Assembly (NCBI RefSeq): GCF_018614915.1 | Contig: NZ_JAGGNU010000019.1 | Location: 1 to 64,000, forward strand | DNA from: Variovorax paradoxus | Lineage (GTDB): Bacteria > Pseudomonadota > Gammaproteobacteria > Burkholderiales > Burkholderiaceae_C | Direction of reading: 5' to 3' | DNA: 64,000 nucleotides | Part shown: in pieces, positions 1-7,882 of the stretch | Position numbering within the stretch: position 1 is the first letter of the stretch | Layout: each line of letters opens with the position of its first letter | Made by a program: the position numbers and the translations under genes | The notes under the pieces: generated by a model | The model's database searches: none | What the model was told of the DNA's origin: nothing | The model's input: the letters and a program-made list of their open reading frames with translations, nothing else

Positions 1-93
1 CGCCGCCGCAGCGATGCTCTGGCCGCCCTCGACCAGCCGCACCGCCTCCTGCTTGAACTCCAGCGTGTAGCGCGCTCTTGCTGTCTTCGTCAT
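1..93 (-). CDS. IS3-family transposase OrfA, N-terminal fragment (window edge)
   Basis: The gene starts at 93 and runs off the left edge, leaving 31 codons. The visible peptide begins MTKTARARYTLEFKQEAVRL, the typical N-terminus of an IS3/IS911-type OrfA with a helix-turn-helix (transposase_8). An AAGGAGA ribosome site lies about 7 bases upstream of the ATG. OrfA would bind the element ends and form OrfAB by frameshifting, but none of that can be seen here. The bases after the start (94 to about 150) should include the end of the element, though I cannot define the terminal repeat. Family assignment is good; completeness and activity are unknown. Confidence 0.7.
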   Translation of the reverse strand, partial: MTKTARARYTLEFKQEAVRLVEGGQSIAAAA

Positions 94-226
94 TTCCGTT
101 CTCCTTGCTTGCATTGAAACACTCAGCAAGGGGTACGTTTTTCGGGGGCAAGGTCAGGGCGATATCCCGGCTCCTGCCTCACAACAAGCGCAACGCCAAA
201 ACAAGCGCCCAGTGCCCCCACCCCAA

Positions 227-247
227 CCCTCCCCCAGAGGGGGAGGG
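227..247. repeat. GC-rich intergenic hairpin (CCCTCCCCC-aga-GGGGGAGGG)
   Basis: A perfect 9-bp inverted repeat with a 3-base loop lies between the IS fragment and the end of the response regulator gene. The flanks are C-rich (CCCCACCCCAA on the left). Similar hairpins recur between genes in Comamonadaceae genomes; that is recalled, not checked. It lies 50 bp beyond the stop of the leftward regulator gene, so it could stop transcription, but no T-tract follows on that strand. Nothing else is recognisable in 94-297. Confidence 0.5.
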
Positions 248-297
248 AGCAAGTCAGGCCCCTCTCCCCGCAAGCGGCGCGACCACGATGTCCAGCC

Positions 298-945
298 CTA
301 AACCTGAATCAATCCCCAACGCAACGCAACCCAGGTCAGCTCCGCCTGGTTGATCGCGCCCAGCTTCTGCTTGACGCGGTAGAGGTGCGAACCCACCGTG
401 CTGACCGAGAGGTTCAGCGTGGCGGCGATCTGCGCCACGGTCATGCCGCGCGCGAGCTGGATGAAGACGGAGAACTCGCGCTCGCTGAGCAACTCGGCCG
501 GATTGGCGTCGCCCTCGATCTGCGCCGTCGCCAGCGCCTGCGCCGTGTGGGCGTCGATGTAGCGTTCGCCGCGCGCCACCGCCTTCACCGCGGCGATCAG
601 CGCATCCGGCGCGCTGCGCTTGGCCAGGTAGCCCAGGGCGCCGGCGCGCAGCACGCGGCGCGGATGGGCGGTGTCCTCGTGCGCCGACAGCGCCAGTATC
701 CGTGCCTTGGGGTCGTGGGCCAGCAGGCGGCGCAAGGCTTCGAGGCCGCCCATGCCGGGCATCGACAGATCCATCACCACCACGTCGGGCCGCACCTGCG
801 GATAGTCCTGGCAGGCCTGCTCGCCGGTGTCGGCTTCAGCCGCCACGTCGATCTGCGCGTCCGCCAGCAGCATGCGAAAACCCATGCGCACCAGCGCATG
901 GTCGTCGACCAGCATCACACGGATCGCTTGTGGGCTCGAGCTCAT
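298..945 (-). CDS. LuxR/NarL-family response regulator (MoxX-like)
   Basis: The protein has 215 residues. The receiver domain (about 8-125) has the acidic pair DD at 14-15, phospho-acceptor Asp59 in VVVMDLSMPG, and the switch Lys in GYLAKRS. The C-terminal LuxR helix-turn-helix (about 150-212) begins at LLSEREFSVF. The start is fixed by an ATGA overlap with the upstream kinase gene, so kinase and regulator are translationally coupled. The closest named systems are NarL/UhpA-type regulators, including MoxX and PedR-type regulators of PQQ alcohol dehydrogenases. The PQQ and xox genes nearby make control of methanol oxidation likely, but that is inference from position. Confidence 0.88.
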   Translation of the reverse strand: MSSSPQAIRVMLVDDHALVRMGFRMLLADAQIDVAAEADTGEQACQDYPQVRPDVVVMDLSMPGMGGLEALRRLLAHDPKARILALSAHEDTAHPRRVLRAGALGYLAKRSAPDALIAAVKAVARGERYIDAHTAQALATAQIEGDANPAELLSEREFSVFIQLARGMTVAQIAATLNLSVSTVGSHLYRVKQKLGAINQAELTWVALRWGLIQV

Positions 946-2315
946 GGGTTCTCCGCGGCGGCCGCCGGCAATGGCAGCCGCACTGTCAGTTGGGCGCCGC
1001 TGGGGGCGGCGGGTTCGAGGCGCAATTCGCCGCCCAGGCTTTCGATCCGCTCGGTGAGCCACCGCAGGCCGTAGTGGCCGGCACTGGTTTGGCTCGCGGC
1101 ATCGGGGCCGGGCAGGCCGCGCCCGTCGTCGGTGAGCGAGAGCTTCACCGTTTCTTCGTCGCCATGCAAGGCGAGCACGATGTGCCGCGCCTGGCCGTGG
1201 CGCAGCGCGTTCGTGATGCCTTCCTGCGCGGTGCGGTACAGCACCAGCGCGGCGTCGGTGCCCACCGGTGCGCGGTCGAGCTCCACCCGGCAGTCGATGA
1301 CGACCTCGCGATGGCTGGTGCGCGTGCGCTCGACCAGGTCCTCCAGCGCCGCCACCAGCCCGAACTTGTCGAGCACCAGCGGCGTGAGGCGCGGGATGAT
1401 GCCGTGCATGGCGGTGTAGAGCCGGGCCGATTCGTCGGCGATCAGCCGCGCCGCCTGTTCGGCCTGCGGGTCGAGCGACTGCATGCGCTGCGCGATCGAC
1501 ATGGCCATGCTGCGCATCGCGGTGACCGACTGGCCCAGCTCGTCGTGCAGCTCGCGTGCGATCAGCCGGCGCTCCTGCTCGATCTTCTGGTCGACCCAGC
1601 GGCCGAGCTCGCGGCTTTCGGACAGGCGGGTCTCGGCCCGCACGGCGCGCCGTTCGGTCTCGATGTGCTGCTGCAGCATGCCGACCATGCGATTGAAGGC
1701 GGCGCCGATGGCCGCCGCCTCGGTGCCGGGCAGGGCGCGCAGCGCCACGTCGAAGCGCCCGCTCTCGATCTGGTTCAGCGCGCCGACGATGTCCGCGAAC
1801 GGGCGTGTCGCGCGTCCCACGAGCCAGAAGATGCCCGCGTTGACGATCGCCAGCAGCCCAAGCGCGCTGAGCATCAGCAGCACCGTGCCGTCCCAGGCAT
1901 CGAGCACCGCGCGCGAGGCATTGGAACGCACGACGAGCGTGCCGTCCGGAAAGGCGATCGACAGCTGCGTCGGCGGCGGCGAAACCAGGTCCTCGAACCA
2001 TTGCGGCGCATCGCGGCCGGCCTTGTAGACGGAGGTCGGCGAGCTGTACAGCGGCTGGTTATGCGCGTCGAGCAGCGTGATGTCGTTGGAGCGCACGCGG
2101 CCGACATCCTGCAGGAAGGCCAGCATCGCCGGGGTGCCCTGGGCCGCGTAGAGCCGCGCCGTCCGGTTCAGCAACTGTGCCGCCACGCGGTTGGCCGCCA
2201 CGACTTCCTCCTGCACCGATTCGCGCATGCTGCGCAGTTGCAGGGCGAGCATGGCGGCAACGAACAGCAGGCTCAAGAGGCTCACGAGGAGGTTGATCTT
2301 CAGGCGCAGCGTCAT
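942..2315 (-). CDS. Membrane sensor histidine kinase (MoxY-like)
   Basis: This 457-residue sensor has a transmembrane helix at about 7-28, a periplasmic domain to about 144, and a second helix at about 145-167. A HAMP segment follows, then a HisKA_3 dimerisation region with His257 in RELHDELGQS, and an ATPase domain whose G1 box is DDGRGLPG. The N-terminal layout resembles the LapD/MoxY periplasmic domain of the Paracoccus methanol-oxidation sensor; I judge this by eye. The start at MTLRLK overlaps the end of the peptidase gene by 4 bases. It would phosphorylate the adjacent LuxR regulator. The periplasmic ligand is unknown; methanol, a product or a lanthanide are all conceivable. Confidence 0.85.
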   Translation of the reverse strand: MTLRLKINLLVSLLSLLFVAAMLALQLRSMRESVQEEVVAANRVAAQLLNRTARLYAAQGTPAMLAFLQDVGRVRSNDITLLDAHNQPLYSSPTSVYKAGRDAPQWFEDLVSPPPTQLSIAFPDGTLVVRSNASRAVLDAWDGTVLLMLSALGLLAIVNAGIFWLVGRATRPFADIVGALNQIESGRFDVALRALPGTEAAAIGAAFNRMVGMLQQHIETERRAVRAETRLSESRELGRWVDQKIEQERRLIARELHDELGQSVTAMRSMAMSIAQRMQSLDPQAEQAARLIADESARLYTAMHGIIPRLTPLVLDKFGLVAALEDLVERTRTSHREVVIDCRVELDRAPVGTDAALVLYRTAQEGITNALRHGQARHIVLALHGDEETVKLSLTDDGRGLPGPDAASQTSAGHYGLRWLTERIESLGGELRLEPAAPSGAQLTVRLPLPAAAAENP

Positions 2316-3331
2316 CGCGCGGGTCCGTCGCCGAAGTGGCCGTGCAGCGCATAGTGGTCCAGCGCGGCGGCCATCGCGCCGGCCATCGCCGGATGCGCTG
2401 GGTCGTGGCCTGCGTCGTCGACCCAGCAAAGCCGGCTCTGCGGCAGGCGCTCGTGCACCGCCTGTGCAGCCTCGGGGCGGCACACGCGGTCGTCGCGCGA
2501 GTGCAGCAGCAGCATCGGCACCGGCGGCAGCGCGGCCAGGCGTTCCAGCAGCGGCGGTGCGTCGAGCCAGCAGCGGTGGACGAGGTAGTGGCTCTGCACG
2601 CGGTAGCGGTCCACCAGCGCGTCGAGCACCTCGCCCTCGGGTTCGAGGGAAGCTGCAGCCGAAGCGCCGGCCAGCGTCTTCTCCCAGCGCCACCAGGCGA
2701 GCGCGAGCCGCCGCGGCTCCGCGTCGTCGCGGGCTTGCAGTTCCGGCGGGCCGCCCAGGCTGCGGGCCAGGAAGCCCAGCATGTCGTGGCGCTGGTCGGC
2801 CGGCGCCACGGCCGCGAAGCGGGCCCAGGCGGCAGGCGCCCGGCGGGCCGTGTCCTGGAAGAAGGCTTCGATGTCCTCGGAGCGCGGCAGGAACACCGAG
2901 CGCAGCAGCAAGGCCGCGACGGCCTGCGGCTCGTGCGCCGCATGGGCGAGCGCCAGCGTGGCGCCCCAGGAGCCGCCGACCACCAGCCAGCGCGCCACGC
3001 CGATTTGCTCGCGCACGCGCTGCAGGTCATCCAGCAGATCGGCCGTGCGGTTGTGCGCCGTCGCGCCGCGCGGACGGCTCAGCCCGGCACCGCGCTGGTC
3101 GACGCTGACGATGCGGTAGCGCGCCGGATCGAAGAAGCTGCGCAGGAGCGGCGAGCTGCCCGAGCCCGGCCCGCCGTGCAGGACCACGGCACAGAGGCCG
3201 TGCGGGTTGCCACTTTCCTCTACATGCAGCACATGCCCGTGCGACACCGCCAATGCATGGGTACGCCAGGGCGGCGAGTCGGGGCGAAGGGAGCGGGCGG
3301 GGCATGGGCCGGGGGAGGACACGAGGGCCAT
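2312..3331 (-). CDS. pip: Prolyl aminopeptidase, alpha/beta hydrolase fold
   Basis: The protein has 339 residues, slightly longer than usual for proline iminopeptidase because of an N-terminal extension. It carries the family oxyanion motif HGGPGSGSSP (about 52-61), the nucleophile elbow GGSWGA with Ser121, and a C-terminal Asp (SRDDRV) and His (DAGHDP). It should release N-terminal proline from peptides in the cytoplasm. It is first gene of a three-gene unit with the kinase and regulator (4-bp overlap) and is divergent from pqqA. That position hints at a role in trimming the PqqA peptide or in signalling, but no sequence feature proves it. No clear ribosome site precedes the ATG. Confidence 0.85.
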   Translation of the reverse strand: MALVSSPGPCPARSLRPDSPPWRTHALAVSHGHVLHVEESGNPHGLCAVVLHGGPGSGSSPLLRSFFDPARYRIVSVDQRGAGLSRPRGATAHNRTADLLDDLQRVREQIGVARWLVVGGSWGATLALAHAAHEPQAVAALLLRSVFLPRSEDIEAFFQDTARRAPAAWARFAAVAPADQRHDMLGFLARSLGGPPELQARDDAEPRRLALAWWRWEKTLAGASAAASLEPEGEVLDALVDRYRVQSHYLVHRCWLDAPPLLERLAALPPVPMLLLHSRDDRVCRPEAAQAVHERLPQSRLCWVDDAGHDPAHPAMAGAMAAALDHYALHGHFGDGPAR

Positions 3332-3357
3332 GGTACGCGGCGGCCCGGCTGGCGCTA

Positions 3358-3395
3358 TTCATGAAAATCATGAAGTGCGATTCATGATTTCATGG
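3358..3395. promoter_or_regulatory. Paired TTCATGA palindromes between pip and pqqA
   Basis: Positions 3358-3374 read TTCATGA-AAA-TCATGAA, a perfect 7-bp inverted repeat. Positions 3381-3395 read TTCATGA-TT-TCATGG, a second copy with a slightly degenerate right arm. The two TTCATGA units start 23 bp apart, about two helical turns, on the same face of the helix. They sit 27-64 bp upstream of pip and about 97-134 bp upstream of pqqA, where a regulator could control both directions. The adjacent LuxR-type regulator is the obvious candidate to bind here, but this is untested. No clear -35/-10 pair was found. Confidence 0.5.
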
Positions 3396-3491
3396 CTGGG
3401 GCACGAGGGCCGCGGGGTCCAAGATATGCGTGGGACGCCCACTGTCCCCGCAGACGCCGGCCGGCGCTGCGCAACCTTTTGGAGACACCCT

Positions 3492-3566
3492 ATGAAATGG
3501 GAAACCCCGACGGCCACTGATCTTCGCTTCGGCTTCGAGATCACGATGTACGTCAGCGCCCGCTGA
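3492..3566 (+). CDS. pqqA: PQQ precursor peptide PqqA
   Basis: This is a 24-residue peptide, MKWETPTATDLRFGFEITMY followed by VSAR. Glu16 and Tyr20 in the conserved E-x-x-x-Y spacing are the two residues that PqqE joins and that end up as the PQQ skeleton. The start is preceded by GGAGA. It is the usual length for PqqA and sits in the usual place before pqqB. A strong hairpin right after the gene separates its expression from that of the enzymes. Confidence 0.97.
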   Translation: MKWETPTATDLRFGFEITMYVSAR

Positions 3567-3584
3567 GCTGCGCTCCTCGTAACG

Positions 3585-3613
3585 ACCCGCCCCGGCATCT
3601 TTCCGGGGCGGGT
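3585..3613 (+). terminator. pqqA-pqqB intergenic hairpin (attenuator-like terminator)
   Basis: A perfect 11-bp stem (ACCCGCCCCGG / CCGGGGCGGGT) with a 7-base loop lies 18 bases after the pqqA stop. It is followed by TGTTTC and then a pyrimidine-rich stretch. Only 41 bases separate it from the pqqB start. A partial terminator here would give many short pqqA transcripts and fewer full pqqABCDE transcripts, which matches the need for far more substrate peptide than enzyme. The T-tract is short, so readthrough is likely. Confidence 0.8.
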
Positions 3614-3654
3614 TGTTTCGAGCCCTTCGCCTTCTTCTATTTTCTTTCGCCTCG

Positions 3655-4575
3655 ATGCGCATCACGGTCCTGGGTTCGGCCGCCGGCGGCGGCTTTCCGC
3701 AGTGGAACTGCAACTGCCGCAACTGTGCGGGCGTGCGCTCGGGCAGCTTGCGAGCGAAGCCGCGCACGCAATCCTCGATCTTCGTGCGGCCGGACACCGG
3801 CGACGATGGCGTGCTCTTCAATGCCTCGCCCGACATCCTCGAGCAGATCCGCGGCAATCCCGTGCTGCAGCCGGCGCGCAAGCTGCGCGACAGCGCCATC
3901 GCGGGCGTGGTGCTGATCGACGGTCAGGTCGACCATGCCACCGGCCTTTTCATGCTGCGCGAGCGCGGTACGCCGCTGCCGCTGTGGTGCACCGACCCGG
4001 TCGCGGAAGACCTGAGCCAGGGCAATCCCGTGCTGAACGTGCTGTCGCACTACTGCGGCGTGGCGCGCCATCCGATCGCGCTCGACGGCCATGCCTTCGA
4101 GGTGCCCGGCGTGCCGGACCTGAGCTTTCGCGCCCTGGCCCTGAGCGGCAAGGCCGCACCGTACTCGCCGCACCGCGAGCATCCGGTGGCGGGCGACAAC
4201 ATCGGCGTCACCATCCATGACCGGCGCAGCGGCAGAAGCCTGTTCTATGCGCCGGGCCTCGGCGCCATCACGCCGCCGGTCTTCGATGCCATGGCGAATG
4301 CCGACGCGGTCATGGTGGACGGCACTTTCTGGACCGACGACGAGATGGTGCGCCTGGGCGTCAGCGCCAAGCGCGCGCGCGAGATCGGCCATCTGCCGCA
4401 GTCCGGCGAGGGCGGCATGATCGATTGGCTGGGCCGGCTGCCCGCAGGAACGCGGCGCATGCTGATCCACATCAACAACACCAACCCCATCCTCGACGAG
4501 GACTCGGACGAGCACGCCGCGCTGCGGCGCGCCGGCATCGAGGCCTGCGAGGACGGGATGACGATCCACCTCTGA
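3655..4575 (+). CDS. pqqB: PQQ biosynthesis hydroxylase PqqB
   Basis: This 306-residue metallo-beta-lactamase-fold protein begins [20 protein letters not shown]. The cysteine-rich N-terminus (WNCNCRNC) that binds zinc is intact. PqqB hydroxylates the tyrosine-derived part of the cross-linked PqqA intermediate in the cytoplasm. The start at 3655 matches family starts; an in-frame TTG at 3613 would lie inside the terminator hairpin and is not used. A pyrimidine-rich leader replaces a clear Shine-Dalgarno. It is followed after 20 bp by pqqC. Confidence 0.96.
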   Translation: MRITVLGSAAGGGFPQWNCNCRNCAGVRSGSLRAKPRTQSSIFVRPDTGDDGVLFNASPDILEQIRGNPVLQPARKLRDSAIAGVVLIDGQVDHATGLFMLRERGTPLPLWCTDPVAEDLSQGNPVLNVLSHYCGVARHPIALDGHAFEVPGVPDLSFRALALSGKAAPYSPHREHPVAGDNIGVTIHDRRSGRSLFYAPGLGAITPPVFDAMANADAVMVDGTFWTDDEMVRLGVSAKRAREIGHLPQSGEGGMIDWLGRLPAGTRRMLIHINNTNPILDEDSDEHAALRRAGIEACEDGMTIHL

Positions 4576-4595
4576 AGAAAATCGAGCCGCCGACC

Positions 4596-5360
4596 ATGCT
4601 TGCCGACAGGATTCAGGCCCGGTTCCATCCGGCCGCAGACAGCGAGAAAAGCGCGCCGCCCTGGAGTCGCGAGGAATTCGAGACCCGGCTGCGCGAGCGC
4701 GGCCGCAGCTACCACATCCACCATCCGTTCAACGCGATGCTCAACAGCGGCCGCGCCACGCCCGAGCAGATCCGCGGCTGGGTGGCGAACCGCTTCTACT
4801 ACCAGATCGCGATACCGATCAAGGATGCGGCGGTGCTCTCCAACTGCCCCGACCAGGAAGTGCGCCGCGGCTGGGTGCAGCGCATCCTCGACCACGACGG
4901 CTTCGAGCTCGGCGGGCTGAAGGACGAAGGCGGCATCGAGGCCTGGCTGCGCCTGGCCGAGGCCGTGGGCCTGGCGCGCGAGGAAGTGCGCGACCTGCGC
5001 CACGTCGTACCGGCGGTGCGCTTCGCGGTGGATGCCTACGTGAACTTCGCGCGCCGGGCGCCGTGGCAGGAGGCGGTGTGCTCGTCACTCACCGAGCTCT
5101 TCGCACCCGAGATCCACAAGCAGCGCCTGGCCACTTGGCCCGCGCACTACGCCTGGATCGAAGCGGCCGGCCTGGACTATTTTCGCAACCGCGTCAGCCA
5201 GGCACGGCGCGACGTCGAACAGGGCCTGGCGATCACGCTCGACCACTTCGACACGCGCGCCCTGCAGGAGCGCGCGCTGGAGGTGCTGCAGTTCAAGCTC
5301 GACATCCTGTGGGCCATGAACGATGCCATGGCGACGCGCTACGGAGTGACCGCCGCATGA
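4596..5360 (+). CDS. pqqC: Pyrroloquinoline-quinone synthase PqqC
   Basis: The 254-residue protein has the all-helical PqqC/TenA fold signatures [14 protein letters not shown] and [15 protein letters not shown]. It catalyses the final ring closure and oxidation to PQQ without a cofactor. The histidines of the N-terminal YHIHHPF motif and the later TELFAPEIH segment are kept. The start is the ATG at 4596 after AGCCGCCGACC; the 3' end overlaps pqqD by 4 bases. Full length, no irregularity. Confidence 0.96.
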   Translation: MLADRIQARFHPAADSEKSAPPWSREEFETRLRERGRSYHIHHPFNAMLNSGRATPEQIRGWVANRFYYQIAIPIKDAAVLSNCPDQEVRRGWVQRILDHDGFELGGLKDEGGIEAWLRLAEAVGLAREEVRDLRHVVPAVRFAVDAYVNFARRAPWQEAVCSSLTELFAPEIHKQRLATWPAHYAWIEAAGLDYFRNRVSQARRDVEQGLAITLDHFDTRALQERALEVLQFKLDILWAMNDAMATRYGVTAA

Positions 5361-5647
5361 GCGAGAACAAGATCTTGCTGACGCCCGACAGCAGGCCGCG
5401 TGTCGGCCCGGGCTTTCGCCTGCAATGGGAGCCGGCGCAGGACTGCCACGTGCTGCTCTATCCGGAGGGCATGGTCCGGCTCAACGGCAGCGCGGGCGAG
5501 ATCATGAAGCGCTGCGACGGCGAGCGCAGCATCGCGGCCATCGTGGCCGACCTGGAGCGCGCCTTCGACACCACCGGGCTCGAACCCGAGGTGCGCGGCT
5601 TCGTCGAGATGGCGGCGCAGCAGAACTGGCTGCGCTGGGACGCATGA
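5357..5647 (+). CDS. pqqD: PqqA-binding chaperone PqqD
   Basis: This 96-residue protein contains the PqqD core motifs [34 protein letters not shown] and a C-terminal helix ending NWLRWDA. PqqD binds the PqqA peptide and presents it to the radical-SAM enzyme PqqE. It overlaps pqqC and pqqE by ATGA at each end, consistent with coupled translation of roughly equal amounts of PqqC, PqqD and PqqE. Confidence 0.95.
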   Translation: MSENKILLTPDSRPRVGPGFRLQWEPAQDCHVLLYPEGMVRLNGSAGEIMKRCDGERSIAAIVADLERAFDTTGLEPEVRGFVEMAAQQNWLRWDA

Positions 5648-6792
5648 CGAGCGCCGCGCCTCGCCCCGGTCCGCCGCTGTGGCTGCTCGCCGAGCTGACC
5701 TACCGCTGCCCGCTGCACTGCGTGTTCTGCTTCAACCCGGTCGATTTCGCACAGCAGGAGAACGAGCTCGGCACCGAGGACTGGCTGCGCGTGCTGCGCC
5801 AGGGGCGCGAGCTCGGCGCCGTGCAGTGCGGCCTGTCGGGCGGCGAGCCGCTCCTGCGCGACGACCTGGAGATCATCGTCGCCGAAGCCGCGCGCCTGGG
5901 CTACTACACCAACCTGCTGACCTCCGGCGTCGGCCTGAGCGCGCAGCGCGCAGCCGCCCTGAAGGCCGCCGGGCTCGACCACGTGCAGCTGTCGTTCCAG
6001 GATTCCACGCGCGAGATGAACGACTTTCTCTCGCACACCAAGACCTTCGAGCTGAAGAACCGGGTGGCGAAGACCATCAAGGACCAGGGCTGGCCGATGG
6101 TGATGAACGTGGTGATCCACCGCATGAACATCGACCACATCGACCGCATCATCGAGATGGCGCACGAGATGGGTGCCGAGTACCTCGAGCTCGCGAACAC
6201 GCAGTACTACTCGTGGGCCTTCGTCAATCGCGACCACCTGTTGCCCACGCATGAACAACTGCGGCGCGCCGAGCAGACGACCGATGCCTGGCGCGCCCGG
6301 CTCGGCGAGCGCATGCGCATCTTCTTCGTCGCGCCCGACTACCACGAGGGCCGGGCCAAGAAATGCGTCAACGGCTGGGGCAGCATGTTCCTCACGGTGG
6401 CGCCGGACGGCACCGCGCTGCCCTGCCACACCGCCAGGATGCTGCCGGGCCTCGAATTCCCGAACGTGAAGGCAGAGGGCCTGCGCGAGATCTGGTTCGA
6501 CTCGGAAGGCTTCAACCGCTACCGCGGCACCGGCTGGATGAAGGAGCCCTGCGCAAGCTGCGACCAGCGCGAGCAGGACCTGGGCGGCTGCCGCTGCCAG
6601 GCCTACCTGCTGGCCAACGACGCGGCGGCCGCCGATCCGGTGTGCGTGAAGAGCCCCGAGCATCACCGGGTGGTGGAGGCCGTGCAGCGCGCGGCCGCGC
6701 GAGATCCCGCGGCGCCGGTCGAGCATCCGCTGGTGTTTCGCGATCCCGCCAATTCCCGCCGCCTCGGCGCCGCCGTCACGCCGGGCGCGTGA
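5644..6792 (+). CDS. pqqE: PqqA peptide cyclase PqqE (radical SAM)
   Basis: This 382-residue enzyme has the radical-SAM cluster motif CPLHCVFC (Cys22, Cys26, Cys29), the SAM-binding GGEPLLR, and a C-terminal SPASM region. In the latter, cysteines in CVNGWG, LPCHTAR, CASCDQREQDLGGCRC and PVC bind auxiliary clusters. It makes the Glu-Tyr carbon-carbon bond in PqqA. It is the last gene of the visible pqq operon. No pqqF protease gene follows, so the cleavage enzyme must be elsewhere or be replaced. Confidence 0.96.
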   Translation: MTSAAPRPGPPLWLLAELTYRCPLHCVFCFNPVDFAQQENELGTEDWLRVLRQGRELGAVQCGLSGGEPLLRDDLEIIVAEAARLGYYTNLLTSGVGLSAQRAAALKAAGLDHVQLSFQDSTREMNDFLSHTKTFELKNRVAKTIKDQGWPMVMNVVIHRMNIDHIDRIIEMAHEMGAEYLELANTQYYSWAFVNRDHLLPTHEQLRRAEQTTDAWRARLGERMRIFFVAPDYHEGRAKKCVNGWGSMFLTVAPDGTALPCHTARMLPGLEFPNVKAEGLREIWFDSEGFNRYRGTGWMKEPCASCDQREQDLGGCRCQAYLLANDAAAADPVCVKSPEHHRVVEAVQRAAARDPAAPVEHPLVFRDPANSRRLGAAVTPGA

Positions 6793-6985
6793 GCTCGTTG
6801 CTCGCCGCGATCGCGTCGGCCACGTCGTCGAGCGAGAGCAGGTAGATGCCGAGCGCAAGCATGAAGAGCACCAGGAGCGAGACGACGAGCTTGTTCAGCC
6901 GACCCGAGGTGCACTCCAAGGCTGCACATCCGACGGCGAGGATGGAGCCCAGAACAACCAGGCCCATGAACGTACCGATGCTCAT
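6776..6985 (-). CDS. Small two-helix membrane protein, unknown
   Basis: Starting at the ATG preceded by AGGAG (7-base spacing), this encodes 69 residues, MSIGTFMGLVVLGSILAVGC to NELTRPA. There are two hydrophobic stretches, about 6-21 and 29-49, joined by a short linker with ECTSGRLNK. I do not recognise a family. The 3' end overlaps the last 17 bases of pqqE on the opposite strand, so the genes are convergent. The good ribosome site and hydrophobic pattern favour a real gene, but length is short and evidence modest. Confidence 0.5.
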   Translation of the reverse strand: MSIGTFMGLVVLGSILAVGCAALECTSGRLNKLVVSLLVLFMLALGIYLLSLDDVADAIAASNELTRPA

Positions 6986-7346
6986 CTCTGCTCCTGTCCG
7001 CTGGCGAAGGAGCGGGGCGCAAGCGAGCCCATCCAGCATTGCTCCCCCGCCAGGAGAGCTTCCGATTTGCAGCCTTGCTTGTCATGGGCGCTTTGCCCCG
7101 TTTTTGCCGGGCGCTTTGTCTCGCATCGACTGCCACCGGCCATGAAAAAGCCCTGGCCGTTTCCGGTCAGGGCAAAAGGTCGGTGGTCGACCTTGGAGAA
7201 GCGAGGATGGAACTTAGGGTCTTCGATCCTCCCCCTGGTTCCATGGCTTGCGTCCAAGACCCTCTAGGGCTTACCCGGACATTGCCGGCATCGGGACCCT
7301 CGTGACTACAGGCGTTGCGAACTTCGGATTGCCGAACACGATGAGC
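6986..7346. other. 361-bp non-coding stretch with one terminator
   Basis: Between the small membrane protein and the duplicated secreted proteins I see no convincing gene on either strand. The only clear structure is the leftward terminator at 7145-7172. Short rightward frames here lack a ribosome site or a recognisable product. Confidence 0.5.
7145..7172 (-). terminator. Rho-independent terminator, leftward
   Basis: Read on the minus strand, the stem CCCTGACCG / CGGCCAGGG (one G-T pair) is closed by a GAAA tetraloop and followed by CTTTTTC. It is a textbook intrinsic terminator. It lies 175 bases past the stop of the leftward gene ending at 7347 and probably ends the transcript of the paired secreted-protein genes. 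Confidence 0.8.
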
Positions 7347-7844
7347 TCACTCTGCCGCCACGGCCCGGGCAGCACTGCCAAGGACGCCGTCCGTGGCGGC
7401 ATAACCGCCGCCCCTGAGCAGGCTGGTGTCCGCCGATTCGAACTTGCAGTAGGCCGGCACCGGCGTGAGGGACCTGCTGGGAGGGAAGGCAGGAAATTGC
7501 CTGGCGCGGTCCAGGGTCGGCTCGATCGTGAAGGTGGTCACTTGATCCGGCGTCGGGGTGCCGTCCGACTGCGTTTCCTCGGTGTGGTAGGTGAGGGTCA
7601 CGTCCCGCGGGACGGTGCCCAGGTTCACGAGCGTGCATGAGCCGATCTGGTTGGTCTCCAGGAAGAAAGGCGGCGTCGCCAGGACCGTCGGCGCCCGCTT
7701 GCCGCCGTTGCGCTCGTTCTGGTCGGCCGATGCGGGGATCGGCGTCAGCATCGACCCGATGGCCGCCGTGGCGAAGGCGGCGGCGATCCAATGCGCGAAG
7801 CTGCGCTTGGTGCGTCGTGCTGCCGGAGAAGATAGGTCTTCCAT
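7347..7844 (-). CDS. Secreted protein of unknown function, tandem paralogue B
   Basis: This 165-residue protein starts MEDLSSPAARRTKRSFAHWI, with a basic n-region, a hydrophobic core and an ASA-DQ cleavage site, so it is probably exported. The mature part has two cysteines (IGSCTLVNLGT and AYCKFESADTSLLR) and an Ig-like alternation of beta residues. It is a paralogue of the gene at 7883-8377. I chose 7844 over an in-frame ATG at 7886 because both copies share the same GCAATTCAG-n-TGGAGA leader before ATGGAAGA. With the longer start the gene would overlap its neighbour by ATGA. No function can be assigned. Confidence 0.7.
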   Translation of the reverse strand: MEDLSSPAARRTKRSFAHWIAAAFATAAIGSMLTPIPASADQNERNGGKRAPTVLATPPFFLETNQIGSCTLVNLGTVPRDVTLTYHTEETQSDGTPTPDQVTTFTIEPTLDRARQFPAFPPSRSLTPVPAYCKFESADTSLLRGGGYAATDGVLGSAARAVAAE

Positions 7845-7882
7845 GACTGGGTCTCCATCTGAATTGCGGTTATCGGCGGGCT

